Shown piece after piece: positions 1-10,120 of a stretch of DNA of 64,000 nucleotides. The position numbers and the translations under genes were made by a program. How positions within the stretch are numbered: position 1 is the first letter of the stretch; every line of letters begins with the position of its first letter. The notes under the pieces are model-generated. The model did no database searches. It was given only the letters and a program-made list of their open reading frames with translations, and had not been told where the DNA came from. Origin of the DNA: Marinobacter pelagius (lineage in GTDB: Bacteria; Pseudomonadota; Gammaproteobacteria; Pseudomonadales; Oleiphilaceae). Where the stretch lies: positions 1 through 64,000 of the forward strand of contig NZ_QNRO01000019.1 in the NCBI RefSeq assembly GCF_003315345.1, in the 5' to 3' direction.

Positions 1-50
1 CGGCTCTTTGAGCATGGGGCAGCCTCTGAAAAGTCGATACCCCAATTACA

Positions 51-81
51 ACAAACCCCCGCCGCGATGGCGAGGGTTTGT
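51..81. terminator. hairpin between convergent or unknown neighbours
   Basis: Inverted repeat ACAAACCC ... GGGTTTGT with further pairing of the CCGCC/GGCGA inner part. It lies beyond the end of the acyl-CoA dehydrogenase gene and could end transcription from either side. There is no clear T run, so this rests on the stem alone. Confidence 0.45.
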
Positions 82-92
82 CAGCAATCTGA

Positions 93-112
93 GCCACGCC
101 CGAAGGCGTGGC
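93..112 (-). terminator. UUCG-loop hairpin after the acyl-CoA dehydrogenase gene
   Basis: Perfect 8-bp stem GCCACGCC/GGCGTGGC. Read on the minus strand the loop is TTCG, the stable tetraloop, and it begins 25 bases after the stop of the minus-strand dehydrogenase gene. No T run follows. Confidence 0.5.
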
Positions 113-136
113 CTTGAGGAGGGGGCTATCGGGTCA

Positions 137-1912
137 TCAGGCAGCCCAATGGTCATCGGAAAATGCCATCAGGCTGTCCTTGCCGCTTTCGATGTCCCTG
201 AGCAGCCAGTCGATTTCCGGCAGCAGCTTATGGAAGTAGAAGCGTGCGGAAACCTGCTTGCCTTCGAGCAATGGCTGGTTGCCCTCACCACTGGCAAGTT
301 GTTCGCCGGCAACACCGGCCATGCGTGACCACAGGTAACCGATCACGGTCAGGGCCATCAGGCGCAGGTAGGGTGTCGCGGCCGCACCGGCCTGCTCGGG
401 ATCCTTGGGAGCGTTGCTGGCAAGCCATAGAGTGGCCTGTTCCAATGCCTTGATCGCACCTTTCAGTTCCTCGCGATGGGGTGCCTCCGGATTGTCCTTG
501 AGGTAGTCGGTCAGCGTGCCAAACAGGGTACGCACCAGTTGGCCACCCTTGAGTGACAGTTTGCGGCCCACCAGGTCCATGGCCTGGATACCATTGGTGC
601 CCTCGTAGATGCGGGCAATCCGGCCGTCCCGGACCAGCTGCTCCAGCGGCCAGTCGGTGGTGAAGCCGGAGCCACCGAGGACCTGCAAGCCGGTGTTGGC
701 GTTGTTGAAGCCCTCGTCGGTCAGGAATGCCTTGACCACCGGGGTCAACAGCTGCACCAGGTCATCGGCGGACTCACGAACGCCGGCGTCCGGGTGCGCC
801 ACGGACAGGTCGAGCTGGTGACCGGTGAACAGGGCGAGGGCGCGCATGCCTTCGTTCAGCACTTTCTGGCGCATCAGCATGCGGCGCACGTCCGGATGCA
901 CGATGATCGGGTCGGCCGGGCCGTCCGGGTTTTTCGGGCCGCTAAGCGAACGGCTCTGCAGGCGCTCCCGGGCAAAGCCGAGGCTTTCCTGATAGGCCAT
1001 TTCGGCGAGACCAAGGCCCTGCATGCCGACCATCAGGCGGGCCTCGTTCATCATGGTGAACATGGCCCGCATACCGTCATTGGGTTCGCCCACCAGCCAG
1101 CCTTTGGCGCCCTCAAAGTTCATCACGCAGGTGGCGGAGCCCTTGATGCCCATCTTGTGCTCCAGGCCGCCACAGAAGGCCGGGTTGCGCTCGCCCGATT
1201 CCGGCAGGAATTTGGGCACCACGAACAGGGAAATACCCTTGGTGGTATCCGGTGCGCCGGGCAGCTTGGCCAGCACCAGGTGCACGATGTTGTCGACCAG
1301 ATCGTGCTCACCACCGGTGATCCAGATCTTGGTGCCTTCCAGGTGGTAGCTGCCGTCATCGTTGGGCTTGGCCCGGGTACGGATCAGGCCCAGGTCGGTG
1401 CCGCACTGGGGTTCGGTCAGGCACATGGTGCCGGTCCACTCCCCGGAGATCAGCTTTTCCAGGTAGGTCTGTTTGAGTTCCTCGGAGCCGTGGGCATAGA
1501 GGGCGCTGATGGCGCCGTGGGTCAGACCCGGATACATGCCCAGGGACAGGTTGGTGGAGCACACCATTTCATCCACCACGAACTTGAGGGTATGGGGCAG
1601 GCCCTGGCCGCCGAACTCCAGGGGCGCGTCGAGGGCAGTCCAGCCGCCTTCAACAAATTTGCGGTAGGCCTCTTTGAAGCCATCCGGAGTCGTCACACTC
1701 CGGGTTTGCGGATCGTACTGACAGCCTTGCCGGTCACCGGTCTGGTTGGTGGGCTGAATGACTTCCGCCGCCAGCTTGCCGGCCTCGTCAATCACCGCGG
1801 ACATCAGGTCCGGGGTGGCGTCGGCGTATTTTTCCAGCTCGTGCAGCTTGTCAGCTCCCAAGACATCGAACAGCAGGAAGCGAAGGTCATTCGAAGGTGC
1901 CTGGTATTGCAT
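137..1912 (-). CDS. acyl-CoA dehydrogenase, C-terminal-domain (DmdC/FadE-like) type
   Basis: 591 aa flavoenzyme of the acyl-CoA dehydrogenase superfamily, expected to oxidise an acyl-CoA thioester to the enoyl-CoA and pass electrons to ETF. The start MQYQAPSNDLRF was preferred to upstream starts because GAGGAGAG lies just before it and family members begin this way. Family features seen: the FAD-binding region MCLTEPQCGTDLG, the central IWITGGEHD, and LQVLGGSGFTTDWPLEQLVRD plus RIARIYEGTNGIQAMDL near residues 420-460. The extra C-terminal helical part makes it longer than ordinary 380-400 aa dehydrogenases and places it near DmdC-type (3-methylmercaptopropionyl-CoA) dehydrogenases, but most such genes serve fatty-acid breakdown and the substrate cannot be read from sequence. 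It stands alone, divergent from the SDR gene. Confidence 0.92.
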   Translation of the reverse strand: MQYQAPSNDLRFLLFDVLGADKLHELEKYADATPDLMSAVIDEAGKLAAEVIQPTNQTGDRQGCQYDPQTRSVTTPDGFKEAYRKFVEGGWTALDAPLEFGGQGLPHTLKFVVDEMVCSTNLSLGMYPGLTHGAISALYAHGSEELKQTYLEKLISGEWTGTMCLTEPQCGTDLGLIRTRAKPNDDGSYHLEGTKIWITGGEHDLVDNIVHLVLAKLPGAPDTTKGISLFVVPKFLPESGERNPAFCGGLEHKMGIKGSATCVMNFEGAKGWLVGEPNDGMRAMFTMMNEARLMVGMQGLGLAEMAYQESLGFARERLQSRSLSGPKNPDGPADPIIVHPDVRRMLMRQKVLNEGMRALALFTGHQLDLSVAHPDAGVRESADDLVQLLTPVVKAFLTDEGFNNANTGLQVLGGSGFTTDWPLEQLVRDGRIARIYEGTNGIQAMDLVGRKLSLKGGQLVRTLFGTLTDYLKDNPEAPHREELKGAIKALEQATLWLASNAPKDPEQAGAAATPYLRLMALTVIGYLWSRMAGVAGEQLASGEGNQPLLEGKQVSARFYFHKLLPEIDWLLRDIESGKDSLMAFSDDHWAA

Positions 1913-2098
1913 GGACGCTCTCCTCGTCGTTTTCAGGTCAGTCAGCCTGGATGTGATAGGCCCGGGCGTCTCAGCCCGGTACCCGTCTTCAAACTGGTGA
2001 TTCATACGGCTGTTTGAACGCTTTGGTCTTCACGAATCGGGTAAAAAAGTGGCGCAACTTCATAAAAAAAACGTATCGACCTGTTGGGTTCGATTAAT

Positions 2099-2116
2099 GG
2101 GTTTTTCTGAAAACCC
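2099..2116 (+). other. hairpin in the leader of the SDR gene
   Basis: Perfect 7-bp inverted repeat GGGTTTT-tctg-AAAACCC, 34 bases before the SDR start. It may be a leader hairpin or an operator in the divergent intergenic region (1913-2149). No promoter there is clear. Confidence 0.3.
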
Positions 2117-2149
2117 TTTGGTAATCTTTTCAACCAGTTGGAGCACATC

Positions 2150-2887
2150 ATGAAGCAGGTTTTGATTGCAGGTGTCAGCGGGGCGATAGGCTCCGCCCTG
2201 GCCCGCCAGTTACTCGATACGGATCCCGAACGGACCGTTCTCGGGCTGTGCCGGAACCCGGAGGCACTGCGGGAGCAGATCCCGGACAATCGGTTGCGAC
2301 TGGTCCAGTGGGACGCGGAAACCGGCAGCGTGGAAGAACTGGGTAACGGCCTGGCGGAAGGGCTGGGTCCGGATGGCGAGCTGGACACCGTAATCTATGC
2401 CGCCGGCTTGCTGCACGACAGCGAGATTTTTCCCGAAAAACGGATCGAGGATCTTGAGGCTGGAGCGATGGCACGCTGCTTTGCCGTCAACTGCACCGGC
2501 TTTGGTACTGTGATGCGCGCGACCATACCCCATTTGCGGCATCGCCGGTTCAAGCGGATTGCGGCGATTTCCGCCAAGGTCGGGTCGATCGGAGATAACC
2601 GGTTTGGCGGGTGGTACGCCTACCGTTGTTCCAAGGCGGCGCTCAACATGCTGGTCAGGAATCTGTCGGTGGAATTGCCAAGGCGATGTCGGCCGGTGAG
2701 CTGTGTTGCCGTGCATCCGGGAACCACCGAATCGGGGCTCAGTGAACCATTCCAGCAGTCACTGGCCAGTCTGCAGGTACATAAGCCCGGGGAAACTGCA
2801 GCCAACCTGTTGAGGGTGATCGGATCACTGGATGAGAGCAGTAACGGGCGTTTCTTAAGTTGGGATGGTAGCGAATTGCCCTGGTGA
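2150..2887 (+). CDS. short-chain dehydrogenase/reductase, CsgA (C-factor)-like
   Basis: 245 aa. The N-terminus VLIAGVSGAIGSALARQL carries the glycine-rich Rossmann motif of SDR enzymes, IYAAGLLHD is the NAG-like motif, and WYAYRCSKAALNML supplies the catalytic Tyr-x-x-x-Lys. VAVHPGTTES is the family PG motif. The start at 2150 follows TTGGAG; an in-frame TTG at 2138 overlaps that Shine-Dalgarno and is less likely. It converges on the ECF sigma/ChrR pair. In other proteobacteria an SDR is often part of the ECF11 regulon, but no promoter of that class was found in front of this gene, so that link is only by neighbourhood. The substrate is unknown. Confidence 0.85.
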   Translation: MKQVLIAGVSGAIGSALARQLLDTDPERTVLGLCRNPEALREQIPDNRLRLVQWDAETGSVEELGNGLAEGLGPDGELDTVIYAAGLLHDSEIFPEKRIEDLEAGAMARCFAVNCTGFGTVMRATIPHLRHRRFKRIAAISAKVGSIGDNRFGGWYAYRCSKAALNMLVRNLSVELPRRCRPVSCVAVHPGTTESGLSEPFQQSLASLQVHKPGETAANLLRVIGSLDESSNGRFLSWDGSELPW

Positions 2888-2894
2888 GGTTGGA

Positions 2895-2929
2895 TTCTGT
2901 ACCGCCCCGAAGGAAAGGGCGGCACAGAA
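2895..2929. terminator. bidirectional terminator between SDR and chrR
   Basis: Inverted repeat TTCTGTaCCGCCC ... GGGCGGcACAGAA between two convergent genes. The arms are 12-13 bp with an A/C mismatch and the loop is about 9 nt. Confidence 0.65.
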
Positions 2930-2942
2930 TAAGGGTAGTAAC

Positions 2943-3581
2943 CTACCGGATGAACGGATTGAGAAGGCGAGTAAATCGTCCGGTCAGCTTCACCGGAGCG
3001 CTTAGAACGGACAGAGTAATGCAGTCCTCACAGCCAACCGCAACCGGTTTGTGTTCATCCTGCTCGTTGAGCACGACAAAGTCCCACTGATTGAACACAC
3101 CATTCTGGTCCGCGAACGCACCCTGGAGAACAATCGTCGTTTCATTGCCCCGGTGGGTGTGAGCGGGCGCCTTGCCTCCGGCCGCCAGTTTCTGCAACAC
3201 CACCTGTTCGCTCTGGCCGGGAAATTTCTCGCTGATGTCCAGCACGCTGACATCGCCCAGCTGTCGCTTCCAGGGCAGTTCGTTCAGGTTTTCCCCGAGC
3301 AGCTTCTGCAGTGCGCTTATCCTCGGCGGAGCCGGTTGCACCGGTTCTCCGGCGGGCTCACTGTCAATGCGGGACAGAATGCTGTCAAACATGCTCTCGG
3401 AGACGTTGACCTTGGGCTGCTCTTCCATCATCACCGCGCCCAGGCTGTCCAGGGTGTCTACACGGCTCCTGCAGTGCGGGCACTTATCCAGGTGGAGCCG
3501 GATACACAGGGCATGGGGCTCGCTCAGGTTTCCTGCGCTGTACTCCATGAGGGTCAGGCTATCGGGATGGTGCCGTGTCAT
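2943..3581 (-). CDS. chrR: ChrR-family cupin anti-sigma factor
   Basis: 212 aa. The N-terminal zinc anti-sigma domain shows HLDKCPHC (H-x3-C-x2-C) around residues 30-38, preceded by the histidines of MTRHHPDS. The C-terminal half is a ChrR cupin with HTHRGNETTIVLQGAF, whose His/His/Glu residues bind metal in the family. Such proteins hold an ECF11 sigma factor inactive until singlet oxygen or organic hydroperoxide releases it. The start overlaps the sigma stop by 4 bases (ATGA), so the two are co-translated. It is the downstream gene of the pair and ends before a shared terminator. Confidence 0.9.
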   Translation of the reverse strand: MTRHHPDSLTLMEYSAGNLSEPHALCIRLHLDKCPHCRSRVDTLDSLGAVMMEEQPKVNVSESMFDSILSRIDSEPAGEPVQPAPPRISALQKLLGENLNELPWKRQLGDVSVLDISEKFPGQSEQVVLQKLAAGGKAPAHTHRGNETTIVLQGAFADQNGVFNQWDFVVLNEQDEHKPVAVGCEDCITLSVLSAPVKLTGRFTRLLNPFIR

Positions 3582-4225
3582 ACGTTCTGATCCTGCAAAA
3601 TCACTTTCAACTTGTTCAGGGCCAGGCGAACCCGGCTTTTCACCGTACCAAGGGGGATATTCAGCTCGTCCGCAACCATCTGGTGGGACTTGTTCTCCAT
3701 GTAAACCTTGGCAATCACTGTGACCTGCTCCTCGGGCAGATGACTCAGTGATTCGCGGATTCGCCGCTCAGACATAAGACGGTGCAGAGAGGTAACCGGT
3801 TCATCCTCGTTGTCGCCCGGGATCTGCCAGAGGTCTTCGGTCTCTACCAGCATCTCGGCGCTGGATCTCTGCATCTTGCGCAGCATGTCGATGCGCTGGT
3901 TACGGGCAATGGTGAAAATCCAGGTGGATGCCGCCGCCTTGCGCCAGTCATAGAGACAGGAGCGCCGCCAGATCGAGACAAATACTTCCTGCACCAGTTC
4001 TTCCGCGTGGCTCGCCAGGCCATTGGCCATGGCGTAATACTTGATCTGCGGACCAAAGTGCTCGAACAGCGCGTGGTAGGCCTCGCGGTCCTGGTGTTTG
4101 CCCACTTTGTTCAGCAACTGGCTCCAGGGATCCTTTCGGCCCTCGGCTTTTGCTGGTTTCGGATCCAGTGTTGTCACCGGACGCTCCTTGACAGTCGCAT
4201 GGCTTGAGCTTGTTCTGGTCATCAT
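3578..4225 (-). CDS. ECF (RpoE/ECF11-type) sigma factor
   Basis: 215 aa from this ATG; an in-frame GTG at 4234 and ATG at 4222 are alternatives, and the Shine-Dalgarno is weak (GAG). Region 2 is seen in AEELVQEVFVSIWRRS and STWIFTIARNQRIDMLRKM, region 4 in LPEEQVTVIAKVYMENKSHQMVADELNIPLGTVKSRVRLALNKLK with a recognition helix of the sigma70 region 4 kind. With ChrR directly downstream and overlapping, this is the sigma of a singlet-oxygen-type stress module. The first about 30 residues are a poorly conserved extension. Autoregulation is suggested by the promoter at 4259-4288. Confidence 0.9.
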   Translation of the reverse strand: MMTRTSSSHATVKERPVTTLDPKPAKAEGRKDPWSQLLNKVGKHQDREAYHALFEHFGPQIKYYAMANGLASHAEELVQEVFVSIWRRSCLYDWRKAAASTWIFTIARNQRIDMLRKMQRSSAEMLVETEDLWQIPGDNEDEPVTSLHRLMSERRIRESLSHLPEEQVTVIAKVYMENKSHQMVADELNIPLGTVKSRVRLALNKLKVILQDQNV

Positions 4226-4258
4226 TCTATGCACTCGTCGCGGGTTTGTCAGTCGGAG

Positions 4259-4288
4259 GATTTACGAGGGCATAAAGACACCGGATCA
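4259..4288 (-). promoter_or_regulatory. ECF11 (sigma-E/ChrR-type) promoter of the sigma factor gene
   Basis: On the minus strand TGATCC, an 18-base spacer, then TAAATC. The consensus known from Rhodobacter RpoE targets is TGATCC-N18-TAAGA/T-like, so the -35 and spacing match exactly. It lies about 35 bases before the sigma start, which fits self-activation. Confidence 0.65.
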
Positions 4289-4347
4289 GTGGGACCACAA
4301 AAAATCGGAAAAGTTTTCCGTTGCGGCCGGGCCGGCCGCAACGGCCG

Positions 4348-6258
<1,911 letters not shown>

Positions 6259-6312
6259 GCTTGCTATCCTTTCAGGAAACCGGGCCGGACGGGTGCCGGA
6301 AATATGGGCGCC

Positions 6313-6341
6313 ATTGTAGGGCCAACCTTCGTTGGCTGAAA
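6313..6341 (-). promoter_or_regulatory. putative sigma70 promoter of speA
   Basis: Minus strand TTTCAG-N17-TACAAT. The -10 lies in a 10-base inverted repeat (ATTGTAGGGCC here, its complement at 6404-6414) shared with the divergent speE promoter. Confidence 0.4.
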
Positions 6342-6386
6342 GAACCGGATGTGGAAAATACGTGCTTCCGGACGACCATAAATACT

Positions 6387-6414
6387 TTGGCTGCCGGGAT
6401 CCCGGCCCTACAAT
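6387..6414 (+). promoter_or_regulatory. putative sigma70 promoter of speE
   Basis: TTGGCT-N16-TACAAT, ending 45 bases before the speE start. The -10 hexamer is identical to that of the divergent speA promoter. Confidence 0.45.
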
Positions 6415-6459
6415 ACGCCCCTTTCAACATAGCCCATGGTGCACAGCGGGAGGCAACAG

Positions 6460-7341
6460 ATGACAGCATTGAACGAGGGATGGTTTACCGAGGTCTTTCA
6501 GGATCAGGGTACGGCCTTTTCCCTGCAGGTGAAGAAGAAACTGCACGAGGAACAGACACCGTTCCAGAAACTCGAAATCTACGAGACCGAAACCTTCGGC
6601 AACCTGATGGTGCTGGATGGCTGTGTGATGCTGACCACCCGTGACAACTTCCTGTACCACGAGATGATGACCCATCCGGCCCTGTTCACCCACCGGGATC
6701 CGAAAAAGGTGGTCATTGTCGGAGGTGGTGACTGTGGCACGCTGAAAGAAGTGCTGAAGCATCCGGGTGTGGAAGAAGCCTGGCAGGTGGAAATCGACGA
6801 GCGGGTGACCCGCATGTCCGAGAAATATTTCCCGGAACTGTGCGAGGCCAATGACGATCCCCGCGCCAACTTCTTTTTTGGTGACGGTATCCAGTGGATG
6901 CGCGACATTGAGCCCAACAGCGTTGACCTGATCATTATCGACAGCACCGATCCGGTCGGCCCCGCCGAGGGCTTGTTCGCCCTGGATTTTTACCGGGATG
7001 CCATGCTGGCGTTGCGGGAGGGTGGCCTCATCGTGCAGCAGAGTGAATCACCGCTACTGCACACCGACACCATCATCAAGTCCATTCACGAGGACATGCG
7101 CAAGGCCGGTTTCGAACACGTGCAGACCCTGCCATTCCCCCAGCCGGTCTATCCCACCGGGTGGTGGAGCTGCACCATGGCCAGCAAGGCCAACCCGCTG
7201 CGTTATTTCCGGGAGGAGGATTCCGCAAATCGCCCGTTTGTCACCCGTTATTACAATCCGGGCGTCCATCACGGAGCCCTGGCCATGCCGCAGTTCATGC
7301 TGGATGCCCTGGAGGATCAGGTCGTTCCCGGGGAAGCGTGA
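6460..7341 (+). CDS. speE: spermidine synthase (putrescine aminopropyltransferase)
   Basis: 293 aa. Start MTALNEGWFTEVF chosen because GGGAGG lies 6 bases upstream and SpeE proteins begin with W/F-T-E; an in-frame ATG at 6436 has no ribosome site. Motifs: VVIVGGGDCGTLKEVLKH (binding of decarboxylated AdoMet), DLIIIDSTDPVGPAEGLF (catalytic Asp region) and QSESPLLH. Transfers the aminopropyl group to putrescine in the cytoplasm. The glycine loop reads GGGDCGT instead of the common GGGDGG, a small variation of the family. Divergent from speA. Confidence 0.96.
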   Translation: MTALNEGWFTEVFQDQGTAFSLQVKKKLHEEQTPFQKLEIYETETFGNLMVLDGCVMLTTRDNFLYHEMMTHPALFTHRDPKKVVIVGGGDCGTLKEVLKHPGVEEAWQVEIDERVTRMSEKYFPELCEANDDPRANFFFGDGIQWMRDIEPNSVDLIIIDSTDPVGPAEGLFALDFYRDAMLALREGGLIVQQSESPLLHTDTIIKSIHEDMRKAGFEHVQTLPFPQPVYPTGWWSCTMASKANPLRYFREEDSANRPFVTRYYNPGVHHGALAMPQFMLDALEDQVVPGEA

Positions 7342-7445
7342 CGCAAAATTAGACACTTCCCGAGTCTGATCTAGACTTTAGGCAGTGATCGTCTTTCGAT
7401 CATCAGCATTGGATTCAGCCAGAGGAAGTTGTAGAGGAAGTCGTT

Positions 7446-7637
7446 ATGGATGTACGCAAGGGAGAGCAGGAGCGTAACTGGTTCCGCAGTAAGCGCTTTG
7501 AAATGATCAACGGTCAGTGGTACTTCCAGACCCGGGAGGGAACCATCGAGGGGCCGTTCGACAGCATGCGGGAAGCGGAGATGGAGTTGCTGCTGTATCT
7601 GCGTCATGCCGACGATGCCCTGTTCCAGGGCGTCTGA
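7446..7637 (+). CDS. DUF6316 family small protein
   Basis: 63 aa, preceded by GAGGAAG. The centre MINGQWYFQTREGTIEGPFDSMREAEMELL matches a small family of unknown function (DUF6316) found in Pseudomonas, Marinobacter and relatives. Length is normal for the family. It is followed at once by two palindromic repeats that probably end its transcript. No function is known. Confidence 0.8.
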   Translation: MDVRKGEQERNWFRSKRFEMINGQWYFQTREGTIEGPFDSMREAEMELLLYLRHADDALFQGV

Positions 7638-7646
7638 ATGAAAGAA

Positions 7647-7676
7647 GGGGTCAGATGAAAGCGTTCATCTGACCCC
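7647..7676. repeat. dispersed palindrome, copy 1 (GGGGTCAGATGAA type)
   Basis: 13-bp perfect arms GGGGTCAGATGAA / TTCATCTGACCCC around the 4-base loop AGCG. Lies 10 bases after the DUF6316 stop. Same element as 7706-7735 and 29815-29844. Confidence 0.85.
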
Positions 7677-7705
7677 ATGTTCACTTCCAGTCTGCGGTAT
7701 CCCTC

Positions 7706-7735
7706 GGGGTCAGATGAAGTTCTTCATCTGACCCC
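7706..7735. repeat. dispersed palindrome, copy 2
   Basis: Same 13-bp arms with loop GTTC. The pair lies between convergent DUF6316 and amtB and can serve as terminator for both. Confidence 0.85.
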
Positions 7736-7750
7736 TACTTCACAGCGACT

Positions 7751-9022
7751 TCACTGCTTGCCGCTGACAAACTCCGGATAGGCTTCCATACCACACTCGG
7801 ACAGGTCCACACCTTCGTACTCGTCTTCCTCGCTGACCCGCAGACCGATGACGGCCTTCAGGATGCCCCAGACAACCAGGCTGGCCACGAAGACCCAGAC
7901 GAAGATGGTGATGGCGCCGATGATCTGGCCGCTGAAGCTGACGTCACCATTAGTGACCGGCACCAGCAGCAGACCCAGCAGACCACACACACCGTGTACG
8001 GAGATGGCACCCACCGGGTCGTCGATGCGCAGCTTGTCCATGGTCACGATACTCAGCACCACCAGGACGCCGCCGATGGCGCCGAAGAGGGTGGCTGTCA
8101 GGGCGCTAGGCGTGGAAGGCTCGGCAGTGATCACCACCAGGCCGGCGAGGGCACCGTTGAGCAGCATGGTCAGATCAGCCTTGCCGAACATCAGGCGGGC
8201 CGTGATCAGGGCGGCAACTGCACCACCGGCCGCGGCGGTGTTGGTGTTCAGGAATACCATGGCCACGGAGTTGGCGCTGGCGATGTCACCCAGTTTCAGG
8301 ACAGAGCCGCCGTTGAAGCCGAACCAGCCCATCCACAGGATGAAGGTACCGAGGGTCGCCAGCGGCAGGTTGGCACCGGGGAAGGCCCGGATCTCGCCGT
8401 TCGGGCCGTACTTGCCTTTACGGGCACCCAGCAGGAGAACGCCAGCCAGGGCCGCAGCCGCACCGGCCATGTGCACGATACCGGAGCCGGCAAAGTCACT
8501 GAAGCCGAGGTCGCCAAGGCTGTACATGCCGAATACAGAGGCACCGCCCCAGGTCCAGGCACCTTCTATCGGGTAGATGAAGCCGGTCATGAATACTGCG
8601 AAGACCAGGAAGGCCCAGAGCTTCATGCGCTCGGCCACGGCACCGGAGACGATGGACATGGCTGTGGCGACAAACACCACCTGGAAGAAGAAGTCAGAGG
8701 CGCCGGAGTAGATGGAGCCACCCTCGAAGCCGTCTTCACGGCCGGCGAAATCGCCCAGTACACCAGCAACGTCCACATCGGCAATGCCGGACAGGAACAC
8801 GTTGCCGCCGTACATGATGGCGTAACCGCAGACCAGGTACATGATGCAGGAAATCGCGAACAGCGCGACGTTCTTGGTCAGGATTTCAGTGGTGTTCTTG
8901 GCTCGCACCAGGCCGGATTCCAGCATGGCAAAGCCCGCGGCCATCCACATGACTAATGCGCCGCACACCAGGAAATAAAACGTATCTATAGCGTATTGCA
9001 GGTGAAAAAGATTGCTTTCCAT
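7751..9022 (-). CDS. amtB: ammonium transporter
   Basis: 423 aa inner-membrane channel of the Amt/MEP/Rh family with about 11 hydrophobic segments. The start MESNLFHL follows GGAGGG. The two pore histidines of the family are seen in GSGIVHMAGAAAAL and GAISVHGVCGLLG, and FFQVVFVATAMSIVSGAVAERMK and GWFGFNGGS are conserved. It imports ammonium when nitrogen is scarce and is blocked by GlnK, encoded 72 bases upstream in the same operon. The C-terminal tail (SEEDEYEGVDLSECGMEAYPEF) is the GlnK-contact region. Confidence 0.95.
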   Translation of the reverse strand: MESNLFHLQYAIDTFYFLVCGALVMWMAAGFAMLESGLVRAKNTTEILTKNVALFAISCIMYLVCGYAIMYGGNVFLSGIADVDVAGVLGDFAGREDGFEGGSIYSGASDFFFQVVFVATAMSIVSGAVAERMKLWAFLVFAVFMTGFIYPIEGAWTWGGASVFGMYSLGDLGFSDFAGSGIVHMAGAAAALAGVLLLGARKGKYGPNGEIRAFPGANLPLATLGTFILWMGWFGFNGGSVLKLGDIASANSVAMVFLNTNTAAAGGAVAALITARLMFGKADLTMLLNGALAGLVVITAEPSTPSALTATLFGAIGGVLVVLSIVTMDKLRIDDPVGAISVHGVCGLLGLLLVPVTNGDVSFSGQIIGAITIFVWVFVASLVVWGILKAVIGLRVSEEDEYEGVDLSECGMEAYPEFVSGKQ

Positions 9023-9094
9023 TTGAAGCCCTCCGCACAAGGCTCTTCAGGTTATAGGTTTTTTGCGTTGGCTGACTGGTTGGTCAGGTCAGGC

Positions 9095-10069
<975 letters not shown>

Positions 10070-10120
10070 TGCCCTGTTGGTGGGCAGGATGCCCGCCCGA
10101 ACGAACCATGGAAGGTGATT

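Noticed and set aside
794..2017. Long plus-strand open frame opposite the acyl-CoA dehydrogenase
   Set aside because: High-GC shadow of a well-supported gene; no ribosome site and no recognisable domain. The same holds for frames opposite polA (27,173-28,774), pilT/pilU (22,240-23,763) and brxC/AlbA_2 (44,066-45,895).
2013..2149. ECF11 promoter for the SDR gene
   Set aside because: No TGATCC-like box with an 18-base spacer on the plus strand in this stretch.
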